Source: Struthio camelus (Eukaryota > Chordata > Aves > Struthioniformes > Struthionidae). From it: 64,000 bases of DNA. Within the stretch, counting starts at the first letter, position 1. Each line of letters starts with the position of its first letter. Position numbers and translations under genes: made by a program. Location: the NCBI RefSeq assembly GCF_040807025.1, contig NC_090943.1, positions 3,954,356 through 4,018,355 on the forward strand. Direction: 5' to 3'. This document shows, piece by piece, positions 1 through 9,774 of the stretch. Under the pieces are notes generated by a model. That model made no database searches. It had not been told where the DNA came from and saw nothing but the letters and a program-made list of their open reading frames with translations.

Positions 1-400
1 CCCGATTCTCTTGGAGGGCAGGGGCTTTATGGGAGACAGACACTGTTTTGAGATCTGGCCCATTAAACTTTTCAGGACCCTGGATTCCTTCCAATTTAAC
101 TTATTTTTACAAATCCAAGGAGGTTTCTGTTGGCACAGTCTTGATCTTTACTCTTGCTGGAGCCCTTTGGGATGGAAAGCTCAGTGCCAGGAGACAACCT
201 ATCTAAGCATAAAACTTTGGTTGCAGATTAACTCACCTGGAGCTTTGTCACTCCTCTTTCTTGTATGACTCAAATTAAGTGATTTTTTTTGCTTTTCACA
301 TTTGCATGCATTTGAGCATGTCTGAAGCCTTTTATAGGCTCAATATTGTTTTGTTAAATAATGCTAAATAAACCATTCTGATGAAGAAGCCATATTTTTC
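1..400 (+). other. possible 3' UTR end of an upstream gene
   Basis: This stretch has no convincing reading frame. It is T-rich and ends with an AATAAA hexamer at 367-372 followed by an A/T-rich stretch, as expected at the 3' end of a plus-strand transcript whose body lies left of the window. The hexamer alone is weak evidence, since it is frequent by chance. No splice sites or protein similarity support it. Confidence 0.25.
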
Positions 401-2900
401 TGCTGAACCATTGTCGTTGTCATTATTTTTATATCCTTCCACAATATTATTGTACTATATAGCTCTGTAGCACCTGGAGACTTTGGGGGTGTGAAACTGC
501 ACCCTCACTATGTAGCTTCTGAATGGCCCAGAAATAGCTCCTGCCTCATTAGAAATAGAGAATAGCTCTGGATACCACTGCCAAAGGTGTCGGGGTAGTT
601 CTCTTTACAGTGTTTAAAAGGTTCTCTTTAGAGCAGCAATCTAAATGTTCCCACGTTGCCGCGGTGTTGGAGCTCCCTGAGTCCTTCAGGTCATCGCCCT
701 GCTCCGGACCACCTCTCGCGCCCTTACCCCAGGGAGCTGCCAGGAGGGGAAGGCCCAGCTGTGCACTGCTAATGCACCCTCACAGGGAATATGTCTAAGG
801 AAAATGCATATTTTATGTTGCCTTTATTTCCCAAACCCAGCCTGTGTTTGCTCAGGACCTATCCAACACACCCCTGATCCGGGCTAACAGAGACCCTATG
901 CCATGCAAGCAATACCAGCATATATACACTGTGCGTTAGCTGTTTGTGATGACCCTCATGCAAGTCATCCACACAAAAAAAATCCTCTCACTAAAGCATG
1001 CCTTGGGGTGGGGGTGTCATTTGGCCTCCCCTACATAACTGGGACCCATATGGGGCTCCCGTGTGTGTCTCCCGGTGAGTAAGAGGCTGGAGCAGTCTGG
1101 ATGCAGCCAGCACTGATGGCTGAGCGATGTGGAGTGGTGGGAGAGGTTGGTGAGCTGGCTCGAACGCTGGGGACGTGTCCCTGAATGGCAGAACGATACT
1201 TCTGTCGATACCTCTGCCCACTTCGCGTGAGGGCAGGTCTACAGGAGTTCTGGGGGTCTGAAGAACCCTCAACAAGACCAGAAGGTGCTTCCAGTCTCCC
1301 CTAGGTTCTTGCTGTCACTCCTTTCTTACGCTTTCCTTCTCCCTATCTAATTCTCCTGTTTTCTCCACAACAGACTCTGAAGATAATGCCAAAGGAAGGA
1401 CATCCACTAAATGATGCTTGAAGATGGCAGGAGTGGCAGAAGGCATCGCAGCCAGCCAACTTCTGCGCTGGTTACTGCCTTGCACGAACGGCTGTGCTTT
1501 CTGCCTCCTGCTCGGCGTAACTGGATGGGTGCTACAGCGCGAGGCACGCGACTCACTTGGTTTGCTTAGAAACACATATTCTGAAAGGGGAGCTTCCCTG
1601 TGTAACAGAAAAAAAATGTAATGAGGAATTTTCCCTTCCCAGCACCGTCCCCTCCGATTAACCCTGCTTTGCCAGAGTCCTATTCCTTTCCCATGCACCA
1701 TTTTTCCTTTTCCCGTTGAAGTCAAGCTGAGATTGTAAAGCACTGAAACACAGACGTTTTCTTCTTTTTTCTTTCCAGGGTAGTGCTGGGACCAGGCACC
1801 ATCCAAGGAAGCTCATTTCTATGAGAGCATCAGGCCAGTTTTTCAGATAAAAGCGTTAGCTTCAGGGTCTGACTCTACTGAGATAAGAGGCATTTTTATC
1901 TATCTTAGTTCTGCCCCAAGCACTTGACAGTTTCTCTCCAAATTTTGCAACTCTGTAAGGTCTGTAGTTTGCCCTAGAGATGCAGTTACAACATAACTCT
2001 GCCCTCTGGAGAGCAGAGCCAAATTTGGCTTTGATGTTTTGACACACCTGAAAATGTTTGAGCTGGGTTCCTTGGTCATATGTAATTGCCAAAGTCCAAG
2101 GTTAGCATCGGGGTAAAATCAATCCACTGTCCCCAGGCAAGGCTGTGCTTTAATTCTTGTAAGGGCTGCTGGTGACAGCCTTGACCGCTGAAAGAAAAAA
2201 GCAAAGCAAGGTTTGCTGGGCAAAATTTTATCTTGTATTGGACTGGCATGAAGGTGGGATGCCAGAGGTGCATGAAGCCGGGATGTTTTGGGGCCCAACA
2301 GGTAGCTGTGGCTGCAACCCCCGGGGGGATTGAGGTTGTCAAGGTCCTCTCTCCTGCCCCAGTGCTGTCTTCTCCCCTCCACCTTTGCCACCACCCCTTG
2401 ACCGCCATAGTCCCCCCCGCCAAGCCTTTGCAGACTGCTCTGCTCCTGGAGCGTGCTGGGGGAGAGAGGGTACGACGCGAAGCAGGGACAGCACGCACTG
2501 GTGTCCTCTGCTGTCCCAGGTAGCCCAAAAGCCTTGGGATGAACTCAGTGACTGCTCTTGCCACCACCTTCCCCAGGCAGGGCTGGAAAGACGACGGGCG
2601 CTCAATTTGGCGAGAGGGAGGCCCTTGCCAAATACTTTACCCCTTGGTAACACCACTGGCCCACGGGGCTCAAGATAATGGGTGGGGGATTGGCAAGGTC
2701 CTGGCCCATCCTCAGGCTTTGGCATGAGCCACGTGTGGGGAGTGGGTGAAGGCTCAGGCATCAGACCTGGGGCGCTGTAGGCAAGGTTGGGGCCCAGGCA
2801 TTGGGGGTGAGGGGCTGTGGGGGGCCCTGGGGCCCACATCAAAGGAAAGGGAGGGGAAGGAGGGTAGCACATCGCTGCTAGTTAAAAGCTGGCCCTAGAT

Positions 2901-2928
2901 GATAAAATAAAATCGATAAAATAAAATT
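2901..2928. repeat. 14-bp tandem duplication
   Basis: GATAAAATAAAATC at 2901-2914 is followed directly by GATAAAATAAAATT at 2915-2928. This is a two-copy, A-rich tandem repeat in intergenic DNA and probably a slippage product. Confidence 0.8.
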
Positions 2929-3120
2929 TAGTTTTAGCTACATTCTCTTTCCTCTTGCAGGAGGGCAGACCTGCTCCTGGCCGGCTTGCAGACTCAGACA
3001 TTTCTGGACTTGTTCAACAATTTGAATTGAACCAGTGATTTGGTTCGGTGCCGCGGAGGAACTAACCCAGCTGTACGTAGCCACGCTCCAGCCACGTTAG
3101 AGCAGGCGGGATGAATCCCA

Positions 3121-3142
3121 ACACACACACACACACCACACA
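3121..3142. repeat. (AC)n microsatellite
   Basis: Eight AC dinucleotides are followed by an interrupted CACACAG. It lies in intergenic DNA. Confidence 0.9.
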
Positions 3143-3540
3143 GATGTGGATACCCTTTTTATCGCCAGGAGCTGTGCACAAGACACAGGGCTTGAACACG
3201 CACCTGCTGGCAGCCCTGGAAAGGCTGTTGTCCAGTTCTTAAGTCATGTAGATACATGAACATGGTACCTTAGGTTATAACTGATGTTTGCAACTCCTTT
3301 TTCCTCCCAGTAATGTGGCAAATGAGACCAGCAATATCTTTCCTTTTCTTAAGCGTGAGTAGAGGGAGGGTTATGTGTTGGTGGGGTGTCTGTGATCAGT
3401 CAGCAGAGGTCCTACCTCTGCTCTGAGGAGCATCTGTCTGGGGCCATCAGGGGAACACGTTTTAATCTGATGCGAAAAGGACATTGCAGGCAAGATGGTG
3501 CTAAACCCACGATGAAACCCTTACATCTGCGGAGAGCAAA

Positions 3541-3546
3541 TTTATT
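3541..3546 (-). terminator. candidate CYP8B1 polyadenylation signal
   Basis: TTTATT on the plus strand reads AATAAA on the minus strand, about 450 bases past the CYP8B1 stop codon. The spacing suits a short 3' UTR. It is a single hexamer with no transcript evidence. Confidence 0.35.
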
Positions 3547-3993
3547 GTTCTCTGACCTTTCAGTGGCTTTCTGAACGCAGTCAGACATTTCAGATTAACA
3601 AGGGGAAAAGCGATGAAGCAGGAGACAAATCCCAAGTGTGTGGGCTGATGCTATTCTGCTGCCAGTATGCTTCATGTGGAAAATATGCTAGGATCTCTGC
3701 TTGCTTCATTTCATTTCAGTACATTGTTAAGTGTCTGATAACAAAATAACACAGTCCCAAGGTCAAACTAAAGTAAAAACAATGCAATAACCATAGACAC
3801 AGAGCAGCGATACATGCAAAGAAAATAAAGAGTAAAGCCACAATAACTGGTAAACAAGTGAAATCATATCAGCATTCGCTCTTGTGGAAGGGGTCTGCAT
3901 GGATCCAGTACCTGTGGGAGGAGTTGCATGCAGTGTATTTCACTGACAACTGCAAAACAAGCCAGGAGGCCCAACGTAACGAGGCTTTTCAAA

Positions 3994-5526
3994 TTAAAAG
4001 CGCAGCCGGTATCTGAACCGAACGTCATGAATAGGCTGCATTGTTCCAAATCCCCAGCGGCTGATGTCTATTGGCGGGATCTCCTCTTCTGCATTAACCA
4101 GCTCCAAGTCATAGTAAGTCAGCATCAAGAACACAAACAGTTTCATTTCATTGGTCGCGAAGAACCGCCCAGGACAGATGGATACCCCTGCTCCCCAAGG
4201 CATGTTAAAGTATTTCAGCTTTTTCCCATTCTTGTAGAAATCTTTCTTGGTGCCGTCTGGGTTTAGGAACCGGTCATATTTAAATTGGTGAGGCTCGGGA
4301 TGGATTTCTGGGTCCATCTGCACAGAGGCATGTGGGAACAAAGCCACCCTGTCTCCTTTGCGGAGAGTGTACTCTGTCCCGTTGCTCGTCTTGAGGTTCA
4401 TGTCCTGCAGGACGGCTCTGATAAGGATTGGGGCTGCTGCCAGCCGCAGGGTCTCCTCCAGCGCGCTGTCCAGAACAGGAGTCTGGTTTAACATGTCCTT
4501 AGTGACGTTAATTGGTGGGCTACCTTGCTTCACTTCCTGGCCGCTCTCCCTTGAGACTTTATCCACTTCTTCCTTCACAGCCTTCATAGCTTCTGGATGT
4601 TTCATTAGATAAAAGAGGAGCCAGAAGGCAGCTGGGCCAGTATTGCCTTGGGATGCCCACAGGAGCAGAAACATGAAACGGTCCCTCATGTACTCAGGGA
4701 CACCGTTTTCTGCCAGAGCCTGCTCTTGGTCACTTACCCACCCACTGATATTGTCCTTCTGTCGGCTCTTCTTCACAGACAGCATGCTCCAGAAGAGCCT
4801 CTTGAGCCGTTCAGCTTCAATTTTGTCTTTGGGAGGCAACACGGCATAGGCCAGGCGAGGAAAGAGGCGATCGTACTTCCGAAATTCATAGAACAACTCA
4901 TTGGAGTGGACACGATCGTACTCATTAGCTTTCTCCTTGTTTCCCGCCCTTTGGTGTGGCTCGCTGCCATACAAAGCCAGGTACCCAGCTCTGAAGATGA
5001 TGTTGTAGCAGTAGTTGAAGAGACTGTCCTCTTGCCACATTTGCTCCCCTTCTCCTGAGCTCATCTTGTAAAGCATCAACTTCTGCAAGTTCTCCATCAT
5101 CGCTTGTGTCATGACAATAAGTCCATCTCCCATCAGATGCTTCGTGCTTGATAGCTGAATAATCTTGTGGCTGGCTTCAATGGGCTGGTATCCAAAAACC
5201 CGGAGGACCAGTTCAGATGCGAACTTCTCAAAGTCTAGTTTGGATCGCGATTCCTTCACAATGGCACCAAAGCAAAAGGGGTCCATCACGAAGGTGAAAT
5301 AATAGCCTCCAATCACCACTGTGAAAATATCCCCATGTTTTCTCTGCATTCTCTTTAGAAACTCTGAACTGTCCTTTCTGAAATCCAGTGCATAACCCAG
5401 CCACGGGATGAGACCCTTGTCCAGAGGGGGCTCATTGGGTCTCCTTCTTCGAAACACTCCCAGGAAGTAGAGCCCACCAAGCAGTGATGCTACCAGGGTA
5501 CAAAGAAGAGTTACCCAGAGAGCCAT
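3994..5526 (-). CDS. CYP8B1: CYP8B1, sterol 12-alpha-hydroxylase (intronless cytochrome P450)
   Basis: A single uninterrupted frame of 510 codons encodes an ER-anchored P450 close to CYP8B1 throughout. The family 12-alpha-hydroxylates 7-alpha-hydroxycholest-4-en-3-one and so sets the share of cholic-acid-type bile acids. Visible features: an N-terminal membrane anchor (residues 2-25) followed by a basic RRRR and the PPLDKG segment; the I-helix WASQGNTGP (290-298), where CYP7/8 enzymes have Asn near the usual Thr; the K-helix ETLR (358-361); FKYDRF (415-420); and the haem loop WGAGVSICPGRFFA with axial Cys451. Human CYP8B1 is 501 residues with Cys440, as I recall. The open frame extends 21 codons further to 5589, but that codon is GTG; the first in-frame ATG is at 5526 and aligns with the mammalian start. 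Lack of introns is a known property of CYP8B1. It appears fully intact. Confidence 0.96.
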   Translation of the reverse strand: MALWVTLLCTLVASLLGGLYFLGVFRRRRPNEPPLDKGLIPWLGYALDFRKDSSEFLKRMQRKHGDIFTVVIGGYYFTFVMDPFCFGAIVKESRSKLDFEKFASELVLRVFGYQPIEASHKIIQLSSTKHLMGDGLIVMTQAMMENLQKLMLYKMSSGEGEQMWQEDSLFNYCYNIIFRAGYLALYGSEPHQRAGNKEKANEYDRVHSNELFYEFRKYDRLFPRLAYAVLPPKDKIEAERLKRLFWSMLSVKKSRQKDNISGWVSDQEQALAENGVPEYMRDRFMFLLLWASQGNTGPAAFWLLFYLMKHPEAMKAVKEEVDKVSRESGQEVKQGSPPINVTKDMLNQTPVLDSALEETLRLAAAPILIRAVLQDMNLKTSNGTEYTLRKGDRVALFPHASVQMDPEIHPEPHQFKYDRFLNPDGTKKDFYKNGKKLKYFNMPWGAGVSICPGRFFATNEMKLFVFLMLTYYDLELVNAEEEIPPIDISRWGFGTMQPIHDVRFRYRLRF

Positions 5527-5678
5527 GAGAGCTCTGCACCCATCCAGGGTTCTGACCCAGGCTGAGGCTGGAGAGGGCTCTTTATTCACATCTGATCACT
5601 AATAAGCGGATGTCACAGCTGACAACCTCAGTCCCTATTGGTGGCAATTATTTACCCTGCCCCTGCCAAGCTCTGCCG

Positions 5679-5686
5679 CTTATATC
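5679..5686 (-). promoter_or_regulatory. TATA box of CYP8B1
   Basis: CTTATATC on the plus strand reads GATATAAG on the minus strand. It is about 155 bases upstream of the CYP8B1 ATG at 5526, which predicts a start of transcription near 5650 and a 5' UTR of roughly 125 bases. A TATA promoter fits a tissue-restricted liver gene. An A/T-rich TAAATAATT element (minus strand, near 5645-5655) vaguely resembles an HNF1 half site, but I would not call it. Confidence 0.5.
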
Positions 5687-6236
5687 TCCCTTTCCTTTTA
5701 ACCGAAGACAGATATTTATGACTGTGGAAAGGGCAGGTACAATCAGGTGAAAGGTATGTTATAACCATGTCAGAGTGACTGGGCTGTTGATGGGTTTTTG
5801 AGGGAACTTAAACAAATTACTTTGTCGAGGCTAAAAGCTGCACCTGCACTGAGCCTTGCTCTTTGGAAAAAAAAAAAAAAAGGGAGGTCAGAGAATGTCA
5901 CTCGATGATTGCTGCTTTTAACAGCAGGCTATGGGCTGCTAACCGAATAAGAGACTGAGATGTTGGAAATGGTGCTGTCAGTGCGTTCAGGAGAGAGCAA
6001 GAGGGGTTAAAGCTGAACTGATTTCGTCTCAAAAGCCAAGAGAAGGAAAGATCTCCAACGTTTTGAGGTTCTCCAAAACCCAGTGCCCTGTAAGTGCGCT
6101 CTTGGCTGCACAAGCACTGCTAATCTGTACAAGGGCAAAGCAGCACAGGTTCATTTACCCCGAGGGTGATGAGGGTTTAAATCAATCACAGACCCAGCTC
6201 TGCCCTCGCAGTCCTGGCGCCCTCCCAGCCCCGATC

Positions 6237-6470
6237 TCTCACTTGCGCTCCCCGCGCTTGGTCTTCTCCGCGGGCATCTTGGCCCTAGTGGCGTCCCTCT
6301 GCCTTCCTCCTCGCTCTCTGCTCTGCAGCCCCCATCCACCCCATGCCCTGTGCTTTTACCCATCTTCCCTGTGCTTTTCGGTCTCTCCTGCTTCCCGTTC
6401 CCACCCGCCCCCCGACTTTTCTGGGCTCCTTCCTTGCTAGCTTGGATTTTAGCTGCCCCAACTCCATGTC
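6237..6470 (+). repeat. pyrimidine-rich segment, copy 1 of a diverged duplication
   Basis: The end of this segment (about 6412-6460, CGACTTTTCTGGG... to GATTTTAGCTGCC) aligns without gaps to about 7367-7415. I count 36 matches in 47 positions. Upstream of that the match is looser (TTCCCTGTGCTTTTC against TTCCTTCTGCTTTTC). It could be an old local duplication or two copies of an unrecognised dispersed repeat. Confidence 0.35.
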
Positions 6471-7156
6471 CCCTGCCCTCCTTTCCCCAGCCCGTGCTGG
6501 CTGCAGGGGATTTCCCTCCCGTGATGAAGATGTGTCCCCAGTTACCCTGTGAGGGTTAGAGGGCCAGTACCCGGGACGGCACGCTGGGACACACACAGCC
6601 CATACCTTCACCTTCCCGTCCAGCCCTGTGCCCTGGGGAGCTGCAGGCCTCAGCTGCATTAGGCTGCATCAGCCAGGAGCCCCAATTCAGCCAAAATTAC
6701 TTTTCTCCTTAACCCTTTTTATGATCCAGAGCAGCTTTTTCTCCCCTCTTTTCTCCAGCTTTCTTGGCAGCTGCACAAACAGTCTGCCAGACACACACGG
6801 ACCGTCAGCCAAATACTTCACCCCTGAGCTCTCAGCAGGAGGATGGAGGCAACTCTGGTGTCCGTAGTGCTGCTGCAGGTTGGGGAGCAGTAGGATACCA
6901 CTGAAGGAGGATTTTTGGAGACATCCCAGAGGGGCTGGTGTGTATTCAGCAACAGGGAACATGCACTGACGCGATCTCTAGTGTGTCAAGCAAGGTAGAT
7001 CTCCTCCCTCGCAGGCTGGGAGAGGAGCTCGGAGGAGCCTGAAGGGATGAACGGGGACCAGAGTGGCCAATGCAGGTGACAGGGAGGATGCCACCTCCGT
7101 AACAGAGCCTACAGTGCTGCTCTCCTTGGCAAAGCAGGTGACCAACTCTGAAGCTG

Positions 7157-7425
7157 ATGATTTTGTCTTCTCTCCCCCGGTCCCTCTCCTTTCCTCCCAG
7201 CTGTCCTACTGCTTTTTCTTCAATCCGTAGCTCTTCCTCATCTGTTTTACCCAAAACTCTCAGGTCCCCAGCCCCTGCGTTTTTGTGCCCCTCAGGTTTT
7301 TCCTTCTGCTTGTTTCCTTCTTCCATTTTCCTTCTGCTTTTCTGTGTCTGCTGCCTCCAGTGTCCTCCAGACTTTGTTGGGGTCCTTCCCTTCTAGTTAA
7401 GATTTTAGCCACCACTGAAACTTAA
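7157..7425 (+). repeat. pyrimidine-rich segment, copy 2 of a diverged duplication
   Basis: Partner of the segment at 6237-6470, about 0.95 kb away in the same orientation. After the shared GATTTTAGCC block, both copies are followed, at different distances, by ATTAGGCTGCA (7436 here; near 6659 for copy 1). This suggests the duplication was once longer and was then altered by insertions or deletions. Confidence 0.35.
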
Positions 7426-8239
7426 CTTAAGTGTATTAGGCTGCACGTATAGCCTGTCTCAGGGAGGTGTAGAGCAAATTATTTATCTGAGGGGTCCCTG
7501 CTAAAGCACAAATTGTGGCTTTGATAGAGGTAAGGCCTCTGGTTCACTTTAGAATACGGTTCTACAGAGTGATCTTTTAAATAGCCAGTGTATCACCATC
7601 AGGCTTCAAATTTGTCTGGCCAGAAAAAAAAAAAAAAAAAAAAAAACACCTCATTTCTGTGGCAGAAACAGATCACAGTGAATATCAGGCAGGTCAAGGT
7701 CTCCATGAAAGGCAGAGACAACAGAGATTGGCCAATAAACCAGATATCTCGGTCCAAAGTAGCATCATCGCTGCAGTCAGGTGTAAATCTGGACTGCCAC
7801 CAAGCAGGACTCTCCTGACCCCCATTGCCTTCCAGACCCTTGTTATTGCGGAGTCTCTCTGCCAGCACCAGCTTTTCTGAGATGGACTGGGGAGCCCTCC
7901 AGGCTGAAAACTAGCCCCCCTTCCCATTCCATGCTCGGTAATGGCAATTTGTGCCCTGAACCAATGCTACGCATGCCTTCTGCTGTGCAGGACCATGCTG
8001 TGACCTGCTACGCTGTGGGCAAGGTGTCTCCTAGGAGGGCTCCTTTGAATGCACCATGGCCCACCCATTCCAGGGTCCTCTTTCCCACCCCTATGACAAA
8101 TGTGCCTGACTGTCCTCCATCAATTTAGCAGGATGGGCAGCTCTGCAGCCACTCGCCTACCTAGAAATGTATTTTGTGGGCACTTTGTGCAGTGTAGCAG
8201 GCTCATGCAGAGGCTCCCACCAGCCCGCATGGCCTCCCC

Positions 8240-9718
8240 TGGTGAAGCTGCTGCTGCTCTCATTTGCATCTTTGAAAGCACATGGAGAACAGGAGAGGTG
8301 CCTGAGGACTGGAAGAAAGCCAGTGTCACCCCTGTCTTCCAAAAGGGCAAGGAGGAGGACTGAGGGAACTACAGGCCTGTCAGCCTCCCCTCCAGCCCTG
8401 GAAAGGCCATGGAGCAGCTCATCCGGGAGGTCATCTCCAAGCACGGGGAGGACAAGAAGGGGATCAGGAGCAGTCAGCACAGATTCACCAAAGGGAAATC
8501 GTGCTTGACCAATCTGATAGCCTTCTCTGGATGGAGTGTCTGGCTGGGGAGATGAGGGCAGAGCAGTGGCTGTTGTCTCCCTGGCCTTCATCAGGGCTTT
8601 GGACGCTGTCTGCCATCCCATCCTCCCAGGCAAGCTCAGGAAGTGTGGGTTGGATGAGTGGAGAGTGAGGTGGATGGAGAACTGGCTGGATGGCCGAGCT
8701 CAGAGGGTTGTGGTCAGTGGTGCAGAGTCTAGTTGGAGGCCTCGAGCTAGCGGTGTCCCCCAGGGGTCAGTCCTGAGTCCAGTCTTGTTCAATGTATTCA
8801 TCAGTGACCTGGATGAAGGCACAGAGTGCACCCTCAGCAAGTTTGCTGATGATACTAAACTAGGGGGGAGTGGCTGACACAGCAGAAGGCTGTGCTGCCA
8901 TTCCGAGGGAGCTGGACAGGCTGGAGAGCTGGGTGGAGAGGAACCTCCTGAAGGTCAACATAGGCAAGTGCAGGGCCCTGCACCTAGGGAGGAAGAACCC
9001 CATGCAGCAGGACAGGCTGGGGGGTTGACCTGCTGGAAAGCAGCTCTGCAGAGAAGGACCTGGGAGTCCTGGTGGACAAGTTAACCCTGAGCCAGCAGTG
9101 TGCCCTTGTGGCCAAGAAGGCCAATGGTCTCCTGGGCTGCATTGGGAGGAGTGTTGCCAGCAGGTGGAGGGAGGTGATCCTGCCCCTCTGCTCAGCCCTG
9201 GTGAGGCCTCCCCTGGAGTAGTGTGTCCAGTTCTGGGCTCCCCAGTCCAAGAGAGACATGGCACTCCTGGAGAGAGTCCAGCGGAGGGCTACAAAGGTGG
9301 TGAGGGGACTGGAGCATCTCTCCTCTGAAGAAAGGTTGAGAGAGCTGGGCCTGTTTAGCCTGGGGAAGAGAAGGCTGGGAGGTGATCTCATCAACCTGTA
9401 CAAGTATCTGAAGGGGGGGTGTCAAGAGGATGAGGCTCTTCTCTGTGGTGCCCAGCAACAGGACAAGAGGCAACGGGCAGAAACTGAACCGCAGGAAGTT
9501 CCATCTGAACATGAGGAAAAACTTCTTCCCTGTGAGGGTGACAGAGCACTGGCACAGGTTGCCCAGAGAGGTGGTGGAGTCTCCTTCTCTGGAGATATTC
9601 AAAACCCGCCTGGACACGATCCTGGGCAATGTGCTCTAGAGGACCCTGCTTGAGAGGGGGGGTTGGACTAGACGATCTCCAGAGGTCCCTTCCAACCTTG
9701 GCCATTCTGTGATTCTGC
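8240..9718 (+). mobile_element. CR1 LINE, 5'-truncated and frameshifted
   Basis: A chicken-repeat-1 type non-LTR retrotransposon in plus orientation. Read across shifting frames it encodes the second half of the reverse transcriptase: a TGEVPEDWKKA block near 8300, a [14 protein letters not shown] block near 8755, and the catalytic FADD near 8845. The post-RT region (VQRRATK, near 9275) follows. It ends with GGTTGGACTAGA, the usual CR1 tail stem, and two ATTCTGTG-type octamers at 9704-9718. The frame is broken by at least one stop (near 8361) and several frameshifts, so the copy cannot make the enzyme. The endonuclease domain and first half of the RT are absent, as usual for 5'-truncated copies. 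The left boundary is approximate. Confidence 0.93.
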
Positions 9719-9750
9719 AAGGCTTGCCAGGAGCATGTATCCCAGAGAGG

Positions 9751-9774
9751 TGTGTGCACGCACACACACACACG
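9751..9774. repeat. (CA)n microsatellite
   Basis: A TGTGTGCACG then (CA)n tract starts about 35 bases past the CR1 3' end. Confidence 0.85.

Larger units (their letters stand above)
401..3860. other. intergenic, no gene recognised
   Basis: Reading frames here are short, overlap on both strands and show no family I recognise. The part at about 2300-2870 is GC-rich and G-strand biased, which explains the longer open frames of up to 177 codons there. The only structured elements seen are a duplicated 14-bp A-rich motif and an (AC)n tract, listed separately. Confidence 0.6.
5700..8239. other. intergenic, no gene recognised
   Basis: No coding frame is supported. The stretch holds an A15 run at 5867-5881, an A23 run at 7624-7646 without matching direct repeats at its edges, and two pyrimidine-rich segments (about 6237-6470 and 7157-7425) that resemble each other. 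Open frames of 60-125 codons follow from the pyrimidine bias. Confidence 0.6.

Noticed and set aside
4285-5058. Plus-strand frames of 68-136 codons over CYP8B1
   Set aside because: Antisense shadows of the CYP8B1 coding sequence.
5527-5589. 21-codon upstream extension of CYP8B1
   Set aside because: The first codon is GTG, not ATG. The ATG at 5526 aligns with the known family start and directly precedes the membrane anchor.
7624-7646. A23 tract as the tail of a processed pseudogene
   Set aside because: No direct repeats flank it and no recognisable coding sequence lies upstream.
8536-8877. 113-codon frame with [10 protein letters not shown] and FADD
   Set aside because: It is a fragment of the CR1 reverse transcriptase, not a host gene.
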